From assembly GCA_002205965.3 (NCBI GenBank), contig NADL03000065.1:372001-436000 (forward strand): DNA of 64,000 nt. The letters are read 5' to 3'. The notes beneath the pieces are model-generated. The model did not search any database. It had not been told where the DNA came from and saw nothing but the letters and a program-made list of their open reading frames with translations. Origin of the DNA: Kappaphycus alvarezii (lineage: Eukaryota; Rhodophyta; Florideophyceae; Gigartinales; Solieriaceae). Position 1 is the first letter of the stretch. The number at the start of each line of letters is the position of its first letter. The position numbers and the translations under genes were made by a program. Shown here piece by piece: positions 10,341 to 23,830 of this stretch.

Positions 10341-11664
10341 TTGAGGAAGTCCAGATTTCTGTTGAGACCTCAGATCAAGTCCTATCCATGCAAAAGTGAA
10401 TGGAAGAGGAAATTTGATGCGATTCTCCGGCCGGAGGAGCTCTCCAGGGAACAATACAAGAACGACTTCTGGAAGAGGATCAGTTCAAGAATAATACAGG
10501 AAACCAGCCCTCTTCACAATGGACGCACCCTGAAACGACGAATGTCTTTGTCGAGCCGCATTGGAAAACATTCAGCTCGTAGTGATCAACTCACTTCAAC
10601 AGAGAATCTTAAGATTCCGTTACAATTTAAAGTTAGGTGCTCCTCCAGTTGGCCGAAAGCTGTATGTTTATCTGAAAACGTCCTAATCCTGGTCATCAAT
10701 GTCGATGGATTTTTACGCAGTCGCCCGCTAGTGCCCAACTTGTGCGAAAAAAAAGAACCAAATTAAGAACTTATGTGAAGGAGCTAAAGCTCTTTGCACC
10801 AAGAGCCCCGCTGGAGTTCGAGACAATCGACATATTTGGCGAACTCATTCGTATTCGTACCAACAGGAGGAACTGCTTTTTGCTGGTGATCACTGATCGA
10901 TATAACGAGCCCGTACGATCCGTCCCCTCAAGAAAATCTTTGCTGTAGCATTGCCTCCGCCTTCGTTACACTGGATTTATGTTTACGGTCCACCCATAGA
11001 GTTATTGAACGATAATGGTAGCCAGTGTGCATCAAAAATCTTCTTGACCTTTTGCTCAAATATATTTATCAAGAACTTATTCACTACTACCTACCATCTG
11101 CGGGCAAATGAGCAAGCCGAACGGTTCAATCGTACAGTCTTTGGGGACCTATGGCACTAGATAGCTGATCACTCGAAGGACTGGGACCTCCTCACGGACG
11201 CAATATAATTTTCCTATAACACACAAAAACACAGGACAGCGAATGTGGCCCCCTTCGAACTCGTCTTGTCACGCACACTCACTTCCCTAGCAACAAAAGC
11301 ACAACTTACTACTGACGAGAACTCATCGAAAGTACATTATCACCAACAATGGAGGTCTTGGCTAAATGGGCTTATGTAAACGGTTGGCCAGTCCATATAA
11401 AAGGAAAAAGCAGAGAAAAAACGCCACTTTGACGCGCAATTACGAAAAAAAGTATATAATAGCCCGGCCTGATCGTCTGTATTCCTTAGGAGGGAGCCTA
11501 TGTCGAGCAGCAACGTCAATACAAATTGTCTGCCGTTGCCACTGGTCCAAATTGAGTTATGAAAGTTCGAGATTACACTGTTGTGATCGATAATGGAGAC
11601 CAAAAAGGATCGTTTTCTCGCGATCGAGTCGAGCCTGCACCAATTACCTGGGTATACTGGCGTA
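10341..11664 (+). pseudogene. Ty3/gypsy integrase
   Basis: Co-linear gypsy integrase in several frames. The zinc-binding region is damaged: the second Cys pair survives as CPTCAKKRTKLR (about 10734-10766), but the His pair normally in an HYPKLAGHP-like block is lost, reading RYNLKLGAPPVG. The core keeps all three acidic positions: Asp in ETIDIFGEL (about 10825), Asp in LLNDNGSQ (about 11005) and Glu in NEQAERFNRT (about 11105-11135). The C-terminal part runs through RPDRLYSLGG and VRDYTVVID to SRDRVEPAP (about 11640). Several stops and frame changes mean no continuous product. Confidence 0.85.
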
Positions 11665-11864
11665 AAAAGGGACCCCGTGAAATATTGACGCCTATGATGG
11701 AAAAATGCGAAACGTCAGGTGACTATATCAATGATATGCCCAACAATTACAGTACCCTTGCATCCATCATGACGCGAATCAACTCAAGTATTATTCCGAC
11801 GGGAGTTCATTGTCCAACGGACTACTTGACCTTCCATTGGTTGGAGCGACAGGGGCGGCGATAA

Positions 11865-13340
11865 ATAATGCTGAAAAGGACTCGACAAAGGGGCAAGATT
11901 ACAATATGGAAGTGACGCCACAACTAGAAGATATTACCCCCGCAAAGGATCAAAACGGATAAAAGGTGATACCTCTGAGATCCTTTGCGGCCCGAATTAC
12001 ACAAAATGAAGAAGAATCCACTCAGAATAATTCTGAAAAGAAAAAACCAAACCACAAAAAAGAAAAAAAGGAAAAAGAACGTGAAACAAACGGGACAGAA
12101 TCAAAACAAAAACATTAAAAATAAAAAAACCCTTCCATTACCCACTCAAGTAGGTATTACTACTTCTAGATCCCATAGCGCAGGAGGTAAATTCAAGCGC
12201 GCAAGACAAGGAAAGGATAATAAAAGCTTTGTACCGTGTGGTGGCCTTCGCAACTTGCGATGAAGAGGTCGAAGAAAAGTTTGGAAGAGGCTTCCCACTG
12301 ATGACTGCCTCAAATAATGAGGCCTCCTGGATCTTCCAAGCATTATTTTTTTCTTGCACATACCCTTGGGTGTATCTAGCTTTTAACATTCTGTATGTGC
12401 GTCAAAGTACAGCAACACAGATACTGTGCGACGTCGAAAACATGTCGAACGTGGAAACGTGTATGTGCCCACGAATTAGGGCTAATATCTGGAGAGCCCT
12501 CCTCAAATATGGAGATAATCCGCGCCTCGAACCCGGAATCTCCCCGTCAATAGGTCGAGACAATACTTACTAGTCTCAATGGCCCAGTAACTGCACTACA
12601 TACAGTAACGATATACGAAAATTTTGAATGTTGAAAAACCACGTGAATATGCGTCACGCATATCGATGATGACGAGGTACCTCCGCTTCGATCTTAGCGC
12701 ATATCTAGGACGTGCGCAGTCCCCAATAGATACTTAATGAATTAAAATTCTTCATCATCGCTGCATGGGGCCGACGTGGACCACCCGGTTAGCTTTTAGC
12801 TATCAATATAGTCAGATTCTGCAGCGGATATCCGTTATACTGGTACCATAAAGTTCTATACGCTTTTTTATGCAAAGGAAAATAGTTTCAATGGTCCCAT
12901 AAAGCTCTTCCCTCAGCTAAGGAGCGGTATATGTAGTGCAATTGGCATTTATACTGTACTGCCACCGGTAGAGCTAATTTTAGGGATCTTTTTGTGATCC
13001 ACTTTTGGTTCACGCTGGCGCACTACTACCTGCAGGAACTGCACTGTAATGCAAGGGCAATTTTAGATTTGATCCCACCTTGTTCTTGGTACCGTCCTCT
13101 CGCCCGAGAGGGTGTGAGGGCTTGCAGTCGGGACTACTCGGCCCCCAACTTGGACCTGATGTTACCGCAGGAGAAAGGAACCTATTGGATGAATTGTCTA
13201 CTTTACTCATCTTTAATCTGGCTCTCTATTACTTGGCTGACATTGACATTACTTACCCCACCGTCGTAGATAATCCTAACCTAGCTAGCTATTATTTATA
13301 CCCACCTGGCCACTAGGGCCCAGGATAAACAGCAAACTCG
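11865..13340. other. No recognisable gene; A-rich tract
   Basis: After the integrase lies an A-rich, Lys-coding low-complexity tract (about 12000-12130) and then short ORFs without family features. A GC-richer block at about 13060-13320 has an open frame on + but nothing recognised. It may be the 3' part of the gypsy remnant. Confidence 0.4.
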
Positions 13341-16300
13341 GTTTTTGCTCTGATTTGACACCCAACTTCCGCCTTTGCAGCAACCTTTCGAACGGCAACT
13401 TTGCTATAACCACGTTTATCCGTCCGGGTTCCCCCTTTTTTACCTCTCTCTATCCAATATTACACAACCCATTTCATTGTTTGTTTGTGATATTTATTCA
13501 TATTTGGGGTCACAGACTCCGGCTTCTATATAAAAATAAGAATTTCAAGGTTGTCATTGGTGACAACACAATATTCTTCGAAGGGGATAATAAGCACTGC
13601 TGACCCATTATTACATCTTTTTCGTCCAATATTGCATCCGCGTTGTCTACAGTTCATTGAATTCTAGGTTTCTCAAGATTCTAACATTCAGCGGATCCCA
13701 GTCCAGCGTTACAACCTAGAGGAAAAATATACCGCCCAGTTGTCCAAGGAATCACTCTCGCTCTACCACCCCAACTTCTCCTCGCCGTCCGGGGACTGTA
13801 CCGCTATATCGCACGGTGCTTAAATAGAAAGAGATAATACGAACGCCCTGTGAGTCCCGATGTGTGTGTGTTTTTTTTCATTGTCAGACGAGATTCCGTA
13901 CCTAGATGGTAAATACTGCGTACCGCGCATTGCACTACAAAAAATTTTAAAAAATATGGGTGTGGTAATAACTTTGAATAGATCAATGGTCCATCAGCTA
14001 TGGGAACCAATTGGCACAACACACAGGAATCACGTATATAAGGTTATAATGGGTAGAATAGCCATTATGGTTTTTTCCTTTTATTGTTTCTCCTCGCACC
14101 ATTCCACCATTCCACAACTCACAAACTGGAAACTTACTAATGGTGGGTACATGCATAGCGAAGTTGGTGAAATATTATAGTTTTTTGGAATTCTTATATT
14201 GTTATGCAGATTCGAGTTTACGAGCAGAACATAACTTTGGAAGACACAACCTTAATCCAAACACATCACATTGGAGATTTTGGAAAATTATTTCAAGAAC
14301 CAGCTTCGGACCATTTTCATGTATTTAATTTAACCTTTGTACGGAATCAGAAAGAAATGACGAAGAAGGTCGCTTGGCAGTGATTTTTGGACACCATTCA
14401 GTCGCATTTGGGGTCAACTGTTTCGCCGTTAGAGAGATTTCGCATGGAGTAAAGAATTTCACGCTGTTACGGAGACTGGATGTCAAAAGGACTACCGCAA
14501 TATATTGGAACAGAACTTAATCCTCCACCTGGATGTGAAATCAAGACTGCATGCTGCGGTATGAGAGGCATCATACTGAATTTTGAGATTTTTCTGGAAC
14601 CTTCTGTCTGCGAAACATTCGTTAAGAGTCTAGTCTTTTTCAAATGATTTCCGTCTTTTTTCGTTTTACAGGGCCTTGATATTATTTAAACACTTTTTTT
14701 TGGTCAATCTCTGCATTTATATCCGTGGCTATACCAGATAAACTTTTCGATTATCGAATGAGGTTAAAAACAATGTCATTTCGTGTCTTCAGGAATGCAA
14801 AAGGACATTTGTTACGTCAAGTTTGTCAAGGATGGAATTTTTCAGGCGCAGAGATCGTATTTGTGTGGTAATCCCGAAGAAAAAAAATCTCTCTTTCAAA
14901 AGTGGCTTTATTACCGATGGAAAGAGACCAATTATATTTCGTTAGTACCTCCGGTACAATGCTTTTTTCAGAGCATATGATAAAATATAGATAGATATCT
15001 CCGTGCAATCAAATGCTGCTTTCGGAAATAGAAATTTAGCTTCCATCGGCTATCTTCACAGATTTACGTGCAGAGCATATTCAGAAAGGATGATCACGGA
15101 CGTGAGAAGAAATTTGAAGTTTATGAATGGTCATTACAGGTAGATACATATTTATTTTAAATTTTCATCGTGGACTTATGGCTGCTATACAAAGAGATTG
15201 ATGCCTGTCTCAAAATGATCATCATGATAAACTTGCAGATCAACTCACTGATAATTCGCTCAATGCTATTGGACTCTGCAGTTGTGATGTTGAAGTTCCA
15301 TGGCATTCTATTCCTCATTGGCTGCAGCACAGGAATCAATTTGGTTCCCACCATGAAAAAGCGAAGAGGAGCCAATGGTGTAGAATGTGTGATGTGGCCG
15401 TCGTGAGTGGGCCACATCAAAGTAAAAGGCTTACACCATGGCAACTAGAATCTTTACCGGGTGACAGTTTAGATGGTGCCCATAAACGGTTGTGATACCC
15501 AGGAAATGGTCCAACTGGGTTAACCAATCCTAGTTGTAATGTGTGTGTGATACATTTAACGTATCTGTACTACATACAAATGAATAGACAGAAGGTAGAA
15601 AATAAAAACACGTCCGTTCGGAAACAACAGCTTTTGATTGTGGGTTTTCTCCCCGTCCAGAGTTTTCCTCCCGTTCAGAGTTTTCCCACCATGAAATAAT
15701 CTATTTGCTAGAAGAGCATCTTCTATTGTAATTTCTGTCTATCGGAGTGTTTTTTGAACTTTGATATAGTGGAGCGCGGGGTTCTAAAGAGTTCTATAAA
15801 AACTCCCTACCACTGGTCAAGTTGAGAAAGAAATGAAATAGACATCGAGCAACACCAGAGCACTTCCTTCTCATTCCTAGCAGCGGTTAAGTCCGCTCCT
15901 TCCTTCAGGGCGCCCCCTTTGTTTATTGGAGGCTCATCTGTATTCATACATTAAAATTCATCTCCGGCCTATTGCACAGTACAAAAGCCATCAATTCTGT
16001 CTTGGAACCCCACCCTCTACTGTATGCTTAACTACTGTACAGCATCCTTTTGAAACAAAAAAAACGCTCGCAATTGCACTCGAGGAGCTGAGTCAAGGCT
16101 TGCGGTGGACAAAAAAACGTAGTTCTCCCACAAATGGGGCTTCATCTACAGCAGCGCTTTAGAGAAGATGTAATATTTGCAAATATGGAAGGATACCCAA
16201 TCTCCTCTACTTTTAGTGCTTCATAAAAGAAAAAGGAATTTTGTATAAGGAATTCCGAAACACCCCGTGACTGCTTTCAAATAACTCAGAAAAATTCCAC

Positions 16301-19300
16301 CATTCTTATACTTATTATTTATAGTAATTTATAGTTATTTCAGTTGTCTACACATAAATTTGTTTGCAGGTTAATTAAGTAAAAGATTAAGAAAAGGTAA
16401 GATGTTGACTACTGTCGTGTACATTCCCAATTTGACTAGCGGAATTAGTATACATACAGAGGGCGACATTAAACTTCATCAGTAATAAGCGAATTATTCA
16501 TTTGCTCACATTCAAGTGGGCTCGCTAATGAAAATGAGATTACAGCAGTCGCAGAAGTGTAGACCTCGAAGGAAACTTTTGCCCTCCTATATAGCGAAGC
16601 TAGTCGGACTCAAGATTTCTTCTTGCATTTTATACTTGAAAACTCATTAGCCCCACAGCGTTTTATGTGATAGGATTTCTTTTTATGTAAAAGAACAGTA
16701 ATAGTCAATTTAAGGTATTGCCAATTTTGTTTAATTTTAATAAAATGTAAATAATAATAATTTTGGGTATTTTTTTAATTACTTCCTGCTCACATGAGTA
16801 ATCTATTGTATTTTGATACTATGGATATAATTATTGGATTTAGAAGTTTAAAATGCTCCAAGTTCTCAAATATCTGCACCAGATATACTAAGTTTGGAGT
16901 TTTGCGTCAAAATATATTTACTAGAGGCGAGTTGACCGTTTGAACATTAGGGCTGAGGCTTCATTTCCCTGATAGTTGCGAATACTGGAAGGTGGGCCTA
17001 AAATTTTAAAGATAAGGAAAAGGAAGATCCTATTTTCTTTAAGTTGAGTGAACAAGCAGCTTCCAACAAGGGATTGTTGACTGACGGGGACGAATTTTTG
17101 CGTGTACATCGAAGGAGTTGCCTCTCATTCTTCGTTTCTAGGAGTATGATACATATCATGCTGTCTTAGGTGTATGGGGTGATTATAAGAGTCCCTCATA
17201 TAGTGCGTCGTACTCTTTCGGGGCTCAATGGGAAATTTTGGTGGCCTGGATTTTAAGAGGAAAGTAAGAAAATACTTGGGCAATGCGATTATGGCAATAA
17301 TAGTGATTGGAAGAGGTCTAAATGGAAGCTCTGAATGGCATAATTTCAGCCCAAAAGGAAATTCTCACATGTAGCTTTTGATGAGCAGTCAATTCCGTCT
17401 CGGACAATTGATGGCAGTATTAAGATAATTGATGTTGACAACCAGCTCACTATTTTTGCGAAGGATACTTTCATAACCAGTGAAAAGACAAAATACCAAT
17501 GAGAAGAGTGTTAATGAATAGTTTGGTATCTTTTTTTGACGTAGTAGAGCCCTAATGTCAGCGATGCCAATGGACCAAAAATGGCTGGAAAAGTGGGCGT
17601 AAACTGTGGGGAGATGTGAATAGTTTTTTAATCCACATGCTAATGGAACAGTATGAAATTCTAATCGTACATTGGCTTATGATATGTCGAGCTACTGTAG
17701 CTATTCACAGGGGAAGATGACTGTAATGAGATCGTAGAAAAAATGAAAGTAAATAATTAATTGGTATAATACAATAAAAAGTCGTGTTTGGATAGGTTCA
17801 TTTGAGGCATGGGTAGAGTCAAATTAGATAGCTATTATATGGAGGAGATTACGCAGAAGAGATGATCTCCGGGCTACAAATTCTTCTTATTTTAATTGCG
17901 GTATGGCAATGGTCAAGTAGGGAAGATTATGGAAAACCTGTAGAGGACATGAAGTGTCAAGGTATTCGATAGAGGACTCCTGCGGAGCACAGGGCTCTTC
18001 CAAAGATAGACGAGCAGTTTGTGGAAGCCGTGAATGGGTTCATATGTAGAAATGGGCACTTCAGGAAGAATTGGAGATTGATGGGGGAGGGGCATATGCT
18101 GAGTAGGGTCACTAGATATACTACGGAGATACTTAATTCGGTAACAGAAGTCTTCCTAGACTGTATTAGACTGATCAAATCTATTTTTTCTACAAAAGAA
18201 ACCTCCGATTCTCATCATCAACGTAGGATTAAGCGATAAGTAGTGAGCGTTGAAGTTTTTAGGCTTCTAAGAGAGAGGCAGAGTAAGAATTATCAAAGAT
18301 TGTGAAATTATACAGAGCACAGGGGATATAGGGTTCATGTAGTCAATTTAAGGTCACATACAAACCTATTACCTTTCTGGGTTCGGTCTATCTGTGCAAC
18401 AGTTAATCTCTAATGAAGAAAGACTGATGCGTAAAGCCTACCACCTAAATTACGGTTGAAAGCAGAGATCTCAAGGCGTTCTCTAGAGTAAATTGAGCCC
18501 CTATTGAGCAATGCATAAGAGGATGACGGCCCATGAACTGCATTGAGTTTTGAAATACTCAAAATAAAAAGTCAGTGCTGACTTGAACTGAAATTGCAGC
18601 CCTGAAAGCTGCTCTATGTACCAGTTATATATGTTTTTGTGCATGAAAGAAAAAATAGAAACAAAGGAGAGAGAAATGACGCTTTTCAAAGACAAGTTGT
18701 TCTCTCGAAAGGGCCCTGGCCATCAAACATCTGTTCGTAATCGTTAAAGCATGGGAAAGACCCTCCTGCTTCAGCCGCAAAAACATTTGAACAATACAAT
18801 ATATTTAAATAGATGAAGTCAGTGGCAGTAAATATGTTAATTGTCTCGTAACAAGCCCTTAGCAAACTCAAAAGTATTTCTGTGTTAATTTGATGACAAT
18901 AATATCGTACTACTATGAGAGAATTTGATAAGCGTAAAAGAGAAGTGAGAACAGAAAAAAGAAACAACAATTTTTGCACCACGTCGGCCAGTTCGATACC
19001 CCCAGTCTACTTCTTTAATTTAAGCCAGCGTGTTGCAACTCCAAAATACCCACTCCGATTAACAATTAATTAACGTAATAATTCCTGCGACAAACCAGTT
19101 ACCCAAATACGCTCAATAAAGTACTGGCTTAGGGCGAAATATCCGCAAGCTGCGAATTAATTACTTCTGATGGTGATTTCAAATCTGATATACCTGGAGT
19201 AATTTGAAATCGTAGCCAAAGTGTGAAATTTGAAAGGGACCTGTAATTGAGAGAATTACGTTGGAGTTTATTTATATTATTTATAGCCTCTTTGCGAGGC

Positions 19301-22300
19301 TCGCATGGAAAATAAGTGAATAGAATTCTGATTGCACCGTTATGCTTAAGGACAAAAAGTTTGGTCGCTATTCTTTTGAGAAATAGACAACGGACGTCAA
19401 ATTAAAGCAATATAAAAAACCGTATTTCGGCAAAAGGCAAAAGCTTCAACATGGATTTTATGCGGAACTCAGTATTTTCGGTAATTTTTTAGGAACGTCA
19501 TGTACTCAACATTAGTTTGGCTCTGTCTATAATCAGGATCGAAAAAAATTCAGCACAATTAAAAAACTTCACAGGCACGCTCTGCGCAAATCGAGTATGG
19601 GAATTTGTGTTAGTATCCGCAGTATTGAAACCCGTCTTTAACCGTTCGAAGTATATTATCTGGGAAATATTTTCCGGTTTATTATATACAGAGGCCTGAG
19701 CGGATAACTTTACCCAATTTCAAACGAAAATTAATCAATTTGTAACACCTTAGGGTAGTTTTAATCTAGGAACAGTTTTCATTTATTTTTCAGACTTACC
19801 AATTTTACCTCGCATCGACTGAAAATAATGAAAAAACATAACATAAAAGTATTTTGTCCTAGAGTTCTATTTAATATAAGAAATGTGTAGATTAAAATAA
19901 GGTATAATTTTCATAAATGTAAACAAATAACGATGATGTAGAGTTTAATCATGCTAAGGTATAAGAAAATAATGAAATTTTCTTCAATGACGAGCAAATT
20001 AAGTTACTAAAATGTGCCGTTTTGAACTCGAGGACTTCAGATCCTCCAGAAATTTTCAGTGATTATTCAAATTATAGGAAAACTTATAATATGTAGATCT
20101 GAACATATAAAATCTTTTTTGACTCCAAAGAATGTATTCAATAATACAATGTATTAGTTTACTACCATTTAGTTTATATTTTCAATACAATAGTGACTCT
20201 TTGAAACTATATGGATGTTTCATGTCCTTTATCAATAAATATTTGAATTTCGAAGGTATGAATTCATACTACTTTTTAAAGCCATCATTGTATCCTGAAT
20301 TGTCCCCAGTGAATCCATAACGAGTATTTTAGTTCCATTGTGCTGATTTTAACGAGAATGAACACTTTCTTATCAGAAATAAAGTAAAATATCATAAAGA
20401 GAACTCAAAGACTACATTAATTGACTATTTATTTCATGTTGTTCTTGACATCTAGCGTTAATTTCTGTAAAAGAGGAGACTTACTGAAATTTTTAATCTA
20501 TTGAAACTGCCTATTAAGGCAAAAAATATGATGATGAGAAGCGTCTTTTTGAGTAAAGACCGAAATAATTATCAAAGTTTCTTTCCGATCATTTATCATG
20601 AAAACAGTAAGATAATGGCCCAAACCAGTATTTTAATACCCTGTACGGTCAGGATTAACTGTTGTTCACCAGGGAGAGTAGTAACAGCGGATAATATTGA
20701 ATAAATCAGGAAATGGTCGAGACACATATAATAAAATTCTGGAAAAAGGAAACTACACTGTCTTTCGTGTACGGATGTCATTTTTTAGCATATAAAATTC
20801 TGAATGGAGTTTCATTTTGTGCTGATAATTTATCTTGGAACGAATCATGTCTCCAAATTGAAGTTTTGATACTCAAATATATGTAGTTGCTTTGTTTCGC
20901 ACAAGAAAGGTTGACTGATTTATTCTTGAGATGTGTTCATTATGCTCTGTATATCGAAAAAAATACACATCGAGGGCAACGGTATACTTTTTAAACTGGT
21001 TTATATGGTCACAAGTTTCTGAAAAATTTACAGCATTTTTGAACTACATGTAAATTATTCCTCTGCATCGCAGGGAATCTATTCAAAATTTTTGACCTAA
21101 AAAATATTTCACACAATGGAAAATATTTTTGGTATAATTTATGCTGAATAGAAACAACTTCCAACGAAGAAAAGGAAAAGAAATATATTTGAGCTAAAGG
21201 CTTGTTGATATAATTGGAAATTTTTCCTGGATCAATTAAAGAAAATTGATTCTTGGGGTGTCCTGAAAAATATAGGTGACATTTCTAATATTTCATGGGA
21301 CTACAATATATTGGGATTTTATGTATGGGAGCATAGTGGCAGACAATCAGGAGAAAATACATGTCACAGGTGAAATGGGAATAATATCTTCTCGATTCGA
21401 AGAAGTAACAACGCATACAACACCTAAAGTGCTTCAATTTTAATAGAATTATTGAATGAAGTTCTACTCTAATTCCAAGAAGAGAAGATAATCCTGAGTA
21501 TTTCGTATCTCTTTGAATAATAATAAAAGTTAATTTGATCCTTATACCTTAAACTACAGAATCAAAACCATTCAATGTACGTCAAACGATGATTTAAAAC
21601 AAATTTAGTTGGGTACAATGTAAAACATGCAATATTTTATCATATAAGTTAATTGATAGATTAAAAGGAGCGCAAAAACTCATGAGTCTCCATATAGAGG
21701 TCTCTGTGCACTCTTCTGAACTGACTAGAAGCGAAACTATGGATTTCGGAGGAGAAAAACGCACGAAATATTTCAATAATTTGAATAAAATAGATAAGAC
21801 AGCATTAATTTCTGCATTGTCTTCACTGAGGTTTCTTTTTCAGTTTCTCAGAAAAATGCGTTATTCTGGCGCACCTCCAAAAAGATCCGACCGGTTATTG
21901 CTGATTAATTTTACTTCATCAATTGGGGGAATTGTAATCAATATCAGTTTACGATGACGCGCAATATTTACTGTATGTCCATCCTAAGGAAGGGTACTTT
22001 ATACCTAAGGCTTCGTTATTTTTGTTCATTGTATCAATTGAATATTTTCCATCTTGATACTGAACAAAACTTGAACCTTAAATTTGATGATTCGTTGAAA
22101 GATGGTTCCCTGACGGAACTGTAGAGCTACTCGGTCTTTGAAGTGGGAAATCGTTTTCTAGTATGAATTGAATATTTCAGTCCGAATTAGCTACAATTTG
22201 GATATTTTCCGCAAAGATAAGATTATGTAGGCTTCTGGATGTTTATTGCGCTTACAGGACGAAATATTTAAACAAAAAATATTTTTCTTTTTTATCGCAT

Positions 22301-23039
22301 AAAGTTGAATTCACAGGTAACAATACTATTTAAAAGTAATCAAATAAAAATTTCCCAACTCTTCGTTGATAAAACAGTGATAAATTTTAAAAATGCCGAA
22401 AAGTTGGAAAATGTAATTACAGGATCTATTTTATCATTTCGGAGATCAAAAGATATTTTTGGTTTAAAAAGTTTCATAGAACTTATTTCAAAGAGATAAG
22501 AACTCGATAGGAGTAAGACATAGATAAAAATGATAGAAATTAATTCTTCCAATAATTATATTGACTTTAAGAAGCAGAAAGTAGGAATCATCAGAAAGGA
22601 AACATATGAAAACTAACCAATCAAGAAACTATTAGTGAAGGGCAAATTGAATGTTCTCAAGAGTTCAAATGCATATGAGGAGATAGATAATGAAGGGGTT
22701 TACGAAATATAAGATTAAAACATGATATTTGGGAGAAAAATAATGGGAATTTTTTTAAGTTTAGACACTTTAAAATGATGTGTCTTCAAGAAAAGTGCGA
22801 ATTCTTTTAAAATTCTGAAGTCAGTTTGGTCACAAGAAAAAAAATCTTAGGCTCCAATTTTTTTTTGTTTCTCAGTACCAAATAATTATTTATTTATAGT
22901 TTCAATAATTTATATAATACTCTTAATAGAGTTCGCATTCATGAATATATCATAGATACGTCATCCCATTTTTCCAAAAAACGTTGCAGGTTTTGACGAT
23001 TTGAACAGCTTTTCTTTTATAGCTACTCGAATAATTCAT
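13341..23039. other. AT-rich gene-poor DNA
   Basis: No ORF on either strand shows a family signature and almost all are under 110 codons, as expected by chance in AT-rich DNA. No tRNA-like cloverleaf, LTR pair or long inverted repeat was noticed. The only repeat noted is the short one at 15644-15690. Confidence 0.6.
15644..15690. repeat. 18-bp tandem repeat, about 2.5 copies
   Basis: Units at 15644-15661 and 15662-15679 (GTTTTCTCCCCGTCCAGA and GTTTTCCTCCCGTTCAGA) are followed by a partial third copy from 15680. Short and diverged; no function is implied. Confidence 0.6.
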
Positions 23040-23830
23040 ATTTATTTGTCTTGGAGCTATCAGGAGTTCAAATCGCCGTCGGTTGCATTGTAATGGTACT
23101 CTTGGGTGGGCCGGGTCTTGGGAGATTACTATGATTTTATTGGGTGCACAGTGCACGCGTCTGGCGGATGCCCACCGTTGACATTCGTCGAGGAGAGTCT
23201 GGAGGAGGACAGGGTCGTGGGAGTGGAGGAGGACATCGTCTGCGAATAGTTTGCATGGAGTGGGGGGGGGTCTTAATGGGCGTCAGGGCTTTGGGAAGGC
23301 ATTGATAAAGATATTGAATAGGACTGGGGAGAGAGGGAAACCTTGGGTGAGACCGAGGCGGATTAACGTTGTTGTAGGGGTGCAATCGTATTTTGTCCGG
23401 ACTGTGAGGGGGAGGAGGCATGCTCTAATCATGGCTTTTTCTGTGTGGTGGAACATGCGTCCGCAGTCGTGTAGGAGCAGTTGGCGGTTGACCCTGTCAT
23501 AGGCCTTGAACATATCCACGGCGGCGAGCCAGCGACCCCTTGTCGTATAGCTGCTTCCGTGGCTATGAGGGCATGGAGGGGGCCTATTCTTCTTTGAAAG
23601 CCAAATTGCATTGGTCGGAGATCTGTGAGGTCGGCTAAAAAGGGGAGGGAACTCCTTCGATGGCTTTCCGGCGGTGAGATAAGAGGAAAAGTGGGCAGTA
23701 GTTCGCTGGAGTACTGTATGTTGGTCCCCAGTTTGAGTACCGGGATCAGGATGCCTGTGGTACAGGTAGGTCTGTTCAAGGCAGCTGTAATGGTTTGAAG
23801 ATCGAGGTATTGCACAATTCTCGAGTGGTT
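23040..23830 (-). mobile_element. LINE (non-LTR) reverse transcriptase fragment
   Basis: On the - strand, from high to low coordinates and across two or three frames: PMQFGFQRRIGPLHAL (about 23630-23570), AAVDMFKAYDRVN with the first catalytic Asp (about 23530-23490), LGLTQGFPLSPVLFNIFINAF (about 23360-23290), LFADDVLLHSHDP with the FADD active site at 23235-23246, and CQRWASARRVHCAPNK (about 23190-23140). This is the order of the palm of a non-LTR reverse transcriptase. No endonuclease, RNase H or poly(A) end is visible, so it is an internal fragment. It stands out as a GC-richer island in AT-rich DNA. Confidence 0.85.

Larger units (their letters stand above)
8686..11864 (+). mobile_element. 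Ty3/gypsy retrotransposon remnant lacking reverse transcriptase
   Basis: Two pol pieces in order on the + strand. The first is a retropepsin-like stretch at about 8850-9120 with AVLDTGVG at the active site, then LPPQAMN, DANSNPLRSLGTIKLP and FYDRFVEAIRPRE, matching the family order. The second is an integrase at about 10340-11664. Normally reverse transcriptase and RNase H would lie between them; here about 1.1 kb of unrelated, partly GC-rich DNA is found instead. Stops and frame changes are many, so this is an old copy. I could not define LTRs, so the outer limits are those of recognisable coding sequence. Confidence 0.75.

Noticed and set aside
13860..14180. 106-codon + strand frame
   Set aside because: Low-quality composition, begins in a TG/T run, no homologous look; expected by chance.
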